A stretch of 8,137 nucleotides of DNA from Methanobacteriota archaeon (GTDB lineage: Archaea; Halobacteriota; Bog-38; Methanoflorentales; Methanoflorentaceae), in NCBI GenBank assembly GCA_028679495.1, contig JAJRBK010000128.1:1-8137 (forward strand), given 5' to 3'. The position numbers and the translations under genes were made by a program. Shown piece after piece: positions 5,218 through 8,137 of this stretch. The notes under the pieces were generated by a model, which did no database searches, was not told the DNA's origin, and saw only the letters and a list, made by a program, of their open reading frames with translations. Every line of letters starts with the position of its first letter. The first letter of the stretch is position 1.

Positions 5218-6657
5218 ATGCAAGACAAGTGTGGTGTATTCGGGATCACGCTGGATTCCAAAGATGCCGCGTTACCGGTTTATTATGGTTTATATGCGTT
5301 GCAACACCGCGGTCAGGAATCTGCTGGCATTGCAACGTACGACTCCTCGATCCACATTGAGCGAGGCATGGGACTCGTGCACGAGGTTTTTGACGAACAT
5401 CTGTTGACACATCTTAAAGGGTCTCAGGGCATCGGTCATGTGCGGTACTCCACTACAGGATTCAGCAAGCTGGAAAACTGCCAGCCCGCCGTCGTGAACT
5501 ACCGCGGTGGAACCATTGCCATTGCTCACAACGGCGACATTGTAAACGCCCTTGATATCAGAAAGACCCTCGAAGCAGAGGGCCGTATATTTGTTTCCGA
5601 TTCTGATACTGAGGTGATTGCACACCTCCTGGTAAAGGAGCTGATGAAGTATGACACCATTACCGCCATTCAAGAGCTCATGAACAAGTTGCGTGGAAGC
5701 TACTCATTAACGCTGCTTCTTAATGACACGGTTATTGGTGTTCGCGACCCCTATGGGATCAAGCCACTATGTATTGGAAAGCTTGACGACGGGTATGCTC
5801 TTTCGAGCGAAAGCGCGGCGATCGATACGCTCGGCGGTGAGCTCGTGCGAGATGTGCTTCCCGGGGAAATCGTGGCACTCAAGCCCGATGGCTTTACGAG
5901 CCAACGCGCGGCTAAGAAGGCGATTACAGCACACTGTATGTTTGAGTACGTGTACTTCGCTCGTCCTGACTCAACAATGGATGGGGCCTTAATATATGAG
6001 GTGCGGCGTAAGATCGGTGAAGTCCTTGCAGAAGGCGACGTCGAAGCGGATGTTGTTATTCCTGTCCCCGATTCAGGAATCGCGTTTGCCATAGGCTACG
6101 CACAAAAATCAGGCCTTCCTTATACAGAAGGGCTGATCAAGAACCGTTATGTCGGAAGGACTTTTATTATGCCTGGGCAGGACCTGCGTGAGACGGCCGT
6201 CCGTTTAAAGCTAAATGTCATAAAGAAACATGTCGCCGGTAAGCGAGTGATCATGATCGACGATTCAATTGTCCGGGGCACCACCTCACGGAAAATAGTT
6301 GACATGATACGGGCTGCTGGTGCAGAGGAGGTGCATATGCGTATTGGGACGCCGCCGATTGTCTCTCCCTGTTATCTTGGTATTGATATGCCAACCTACG
6401 GGGAGCTCATCGCCGCACGTAAGAGCGTTGATGGGGTCAAGCTTATGATAGCGGTTGACTCGCTCAAGTATATCACGCTCGCGGGCCTTATCGATTCAAT
6501 CGGACTTCCACGCGAGCACCTCTGTTTGGGATGCCTCACCGGTATGTACCCTATTGAGAAGCCAGCTGAACGAGCCATGCAGCTGAAACTTGACGCGTTT
6601 GCCAACGGGGTCAAGAAAAAGGACGAGCGTGTGCCTGTGTCACCCGTGTCATCGTAA
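5218..6657 (+). CDS. purF: Amidophosphoribosyltransferase PurF (Fe-S type)
   Basis: PurF catalyses the first committed step of purine synthesis: PRPP plus glutamine gives 5-phosphoribosylamine. The protein has 479 residues. The N-terminal class II glutamine amidotransferase domain (about 5-235) begins with the nucleophile C5 in CGVFGI and includes HRGQESAGIA. The phosphoribosyltransferase domain (about 255-460) has the PRPP loop VIMIDDSIVRGTT (344-356). Four cysteines, C240, C385, C436 and C439 (CLGC), match the 4Fe-4S ligand pattern of Bacillus-type PurF, so an oxygen-sensitive cluster is likely. A TTG at 5215 directly precedes the ATG; ATG at 5218 is chosen because it is the stronger codon and the upstream AAGGGA is well placed. 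The four residues before C5 would be a short propeptide removed in maturation. It is probably transcribed with lsm and rpl37e. Confidence 0.95.
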   Translation: MQDKCGVFGITLDSKDAALPVYYGLYALQHRGQESAGIATYDSSIHIERGMGLVHEVFDEHLLTHLKGSQGIGHVRYSTTGFSKLENCQPAVVNYRGGTIAIAHNGDIVNALDIRKTLEAEGRIFVSDSDTEVIAHLLVKELMKYDTITAIQELMNKLRGSYSLTLLLNDTVIGVRDPYGIKPLCIGKLDDGYALSSESAAIDTLGGELVRDVLPGEIVALKPDGFTSQRAAKKAITAHCMFEYVYFARPDSTMDGALIYEVRRKIGEVLAEGDVEADVVIPVPDSGIAFAIGYAQKSGLPYTEGLIKNRYVGRTFIMPGQDLRETAVRLKLNVIKKHVAGKRVIMIDDSIVRGTTSRKIVDMIRAAGAEEVHMRIGTPPIVSPCYLGIDMPTYGELIAARKSVDGVKLMIAVDSLKYITLAGLIDSIGLPREHLCLGCLTGMYPIEKPAERAMQLKLDAFANGVKKKDERVPVSPVSS

Positions 6658-6660
6658 CGA

Positions 6661-6673
6661 CCCCTCTTTTTCC
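6661..6673 (+). terminator. T-rich termination signal after purF
   Basis: CCCCTCTTTTTCC begins 3 bases after the purF stop on the plus strand and contains a run of five T. Pyrimidine/T-rich DNA without a hairpin is the usual archaeal termination signal. It sits in the 55-base convergent spacer before the end of dph2, where termination is expected. Confidence 0.45.
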
Positions 6674-6712
6674 ACGATGAACGTACGAACATCTCGCTGC
6701 AAGGTCAAGGTT

Positions 6713-7672
6713 CTAGAACTCGTCAAACACGTAATCGCTCAGGCTTCTTTTGTCAAGAACGATCTCAAACTCGATGGGCGTGAGCATTGGAGCTCTAAAA
6801 GTGCTCGCATCGTCGATCGCAATGCGAGGACAAGCGGTGTTCACGTAAGCGTCTGCAGGGAACTGATAGAGCACCCATGGCGTCACCTCGTTTACCCTTA
6901 TGGCAAATGCATCATAGTCGTGCGACCTTGCTTCTGCGATCAGTTCTCGCGCGAGCGCAGATCTACGCTGTCCTATCTTTGTGCCGATAAGCACGCCAAA
7001 TGAGCGCGCATCACGGGCTTTGGCAATAAATCCGTGTCGTTGCCGTATGATTGTCTCCGTGTCAGGGATGATTATTCTATCAAGGAATGGATCTGCAACG
7101 ATCACCCGTTTGCCTGTTGCAATGCCTACTCCTAGCGCATGGAACGTGCCGCTTCCAATGTACAAGTACTCATCCACGTTCACTGCCCGTGCTGCTGAGA
7201 AGTTACAACCTAATATTTGGCCGGGATACTGTATCCTGTCGTCGCCACAGCCAATATCGCAACGGTACCCCTGAGATTCGAGCTCACGTTTTATCTCTTC
7301 AAGCTTGTGTATGTGTTGGACTGTTGTGAGAAGGCCGATATGGTGACCTTCAACCACCGAAAGTGCCTTTTGAGTAATAGGGATAACGTCAGTATCATTT
7401 CTAACCTCGATAAAGTGAGCTGTAGGCACTTGAATGCGTGGTATGGGCGCGTGACCAAAATGAAAGAGCAAATCAGCTCTGCTCGTTACGTCGAGGTCGC
7501 ACGCACCATAGCACGGATTGCCTGAAAGCATAACTGCGATTCCAAGGTCGCGTTCCATCTGCAGTGCTAAGGGCGGTCCGTATCGTTTCAAGCCCTCGGG
7601 AAACTGAAGCACGATAGTCTGAGCGTCTGTCTCTTTGACGAGCTTTGCAATCCTTTCTGTTTCAAAATCCAT
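6713..7672 (-). CDS. dph2: Diphthamide biosynthesis enzyme Dph2 (2-(3-amino-3-carboxypropyl)histidine synthase)
   Basis: This 319-residue radical enzyme transfers the 3-amino-3-carboxypropyl group of S-adenosylmethionine to a histidine of aEF2, the first step of diphthamide synthesis. Archaeal Dph2 works as a homodimer with a non-classical 4Fe-4S cluster. The three ligand cysteines, one in each of the three repeated domains, are visible: C58 in YGACDL, C156 in ILGCNF and C281 in NTACPRIAIDD. Other family marks are VLQFPEGLKRYGP (21-33), FGHAPIP (72-78) and YIGSGTFHALG (171-181). The length is close to other archaeal members. The ATG at 7672 has only a weak GAGAT upstream. It follows mfnA by 58 bases on the same strand and is probably cotranscribed with it. 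No separate promoter is evident in that gap. Confidence 0.95.
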   Translation of the reverse strand: MDFETERIAKLVKETDAQTIVLQFPEGLKRYGPPLALQMERDLGIAVMLSGNPCYGACDLDVTSRADLLFHFGHAPIPRIQVPTAHFIEVRNDTDVIPITQKALSVVEGHHIGLLTTVQHIHKLEEIKRELESQGYRCDIGCGDDRIQYPGQILGCNFSAARAVNVDEYLYIGSGTFHALGVGIATGKRVIVADPFLDRIIIPDTETIIRQRHGFIAKARDARSFGVLIGTKIGQRRSALARELIAEARSHDYDAFAIRVNEVTPWVLYQFPADAYVNTACPRIAIDDASTFRAPMLTPIEFEIVLDKRSLSDYVFDEF

Positions 7673-7730
7673 GATAATCTCTTTGCTGGCGGGTGGCTGT
7701 CCTTTGAGCCGACGGTGTGCGCTACGCGGA

Positions 7731-8137
7731 TCATTTAAGAGCGCTTTCTAGGTCCTGCATAAACGTTATCATCGTCGCCTCATCAATATGTGGCATGATC
7801 ACGAGCCGCAACGCGCCTTCCAGGATTGAAACACGCCAGCCGTGAGCGTTGAGGCGTAACACGACCTTTTTGAGATCAGGAAGCTGGAACGCGACAATGT
7901 TCATCACCGGATCGATCACCGGATGGAGACCAAGTTCAGCCGCTCTTTCAACGCAAAGACGTGTGAGTCGCATGCATTCAGCAACAATATCGCGATAGCC
8001 CGTGAATCCGAGATGTCGAAGTACCGCTAACGTTGCCGCGACTGCTGCACCGCTTCGTGTTCCAGTAATGGAGCGCTCGACGGAGTAAAACGTGTTCGTG
8101 CTGAGGGTGTCGAAATCATCGCGCCGCTTGAACAAGA
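7731..8137 (-). CDS. mfnA: L-tyrosine/L-aspartate decarboxylase MfnA, C-terminal part (truncated by window edge)
   Basis: This is the last 134 or so residues of a PLP-dependent group II decarboxylase of the MfnA family. MfnA makes tyramine from tyrosine for methanofuran in methanogens; relatives in other archaea decarboxylate aspartate to beta-alanine for coenzyme A. Family marks are GTRSGA (fragment residues 25-30), GYRDIVAECM, PVMNIVAF (77-84) and RLVIMPH (110-116) near the C-terminus. The frame is open to the window edge, so the start and the PLP-binding lysine lie outside the window. A TTG near the edge is internal, not a start. Substrate choice cannot be read from this part. Its 58-base distance to dph2 suggests a shared transcript. 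Confidence 0.88.
   Translation of the reverse strand, partial: LFKRRDDFDTLSTNTFYSVERSITGTRSGAAVAATLAVLRHLGFTGYRDIVAECMRLTRLCVERAAELGLHPVIDPVMNIVAFQLPDLKKVVLRLNAHGWRVSILEGALRLVIMPHIDEATMITFMQDLESALK

Noticed and set aside
7900..7925. Short direct repeat ATCACCGGAT inside mfnA
   Set aside because: It follows from the repeated Asp/His-Pro-Val codons in HPVIDPVMN and keeps the reading frame, so it has no sign of a separate function.
1..8137. Mobile element, CRISPR array, toxin-antitoxin or defence genes
   Set aside because: No transposase, integrase, spaced repeats, target-site duplications or defence-type domains were seen; all long genes are conserved archaeal housekeeping families.

Overview
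The window is archaeal chromosome, most likely from an anaerobic, methanogen-type euryarchaeon (a methanogen, an ANME-type relative or an Archaeoglobus-like organism; I cannot name the genus). The gene set is the basis for this: archaeal pelota, an archaeal Sm protein, ribosomal protein L37e, single-domain ZPR1, archaeal SepF, an MCT-1-like PUA protein, the Fe-S enzyme Dph2 and an MfnA-family decarboxylase. MfnA makes tyramine for methanofuran, which points to C1 metabolism, and rubrerythrin suits an anaerobe. Ribosome-binding sites are archaeal (AGGTGA, GGTGA, GGAGGAG) and promoters look like BRE/TATA elements rather than -35/-10 boxes.

Layout. (1) 1-2235, plus strand: the 3' part of cbiQ, then cbiO, then pelota, closely spaced as one transcript. 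(2) 2236-2303: a short convergent spacer with a small hairpin and a TTAA repeat. (3) 2304-4063, minus strand: read 5' to 3' as sepF, zpr1, a possible 51-codon small gene, and rubrerythrin. sepF and rubrerythrin each have a recognisable promoter, and these two promoters share an unusually similar core. (4) 4064-4238: the sepF upstream region, with a perfect 8-bp inverted repeat bracketing the TATA box. (5) 4239-4715, minus: PUA-domain protein, divergent from (6) 4789-6657, plus: lsm (Sm protein), rpl37e, purF. (7) 6713-8137, minus: partial mfnA, then dph2.

How the genes fit together. Several concern the state of the translation machinery: pelota (ribosome rescue with aEF1A), ZPR1 (linked to EF1A in eukaryotes), the PUA/MCT-1-like protein, L37e, and Dph2 (diphthamide on aEF2). 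The others are metal transport (CbiQO), oxidative-stress defence (rubrerythrin), division (SepF), purine synthesis (PurF) and cofactor synthesis (MfnA).

No mobile element, CRISPR array, tRNA or rRNA was seen. No gap between genes exceeds about 200 bases. I found no convincing new multi-gene system. The best leads are the shared sepF/rubrerythrin promoter core, the inverted repeat at sepF, and the possible small gene ahead of rubrerythrin.
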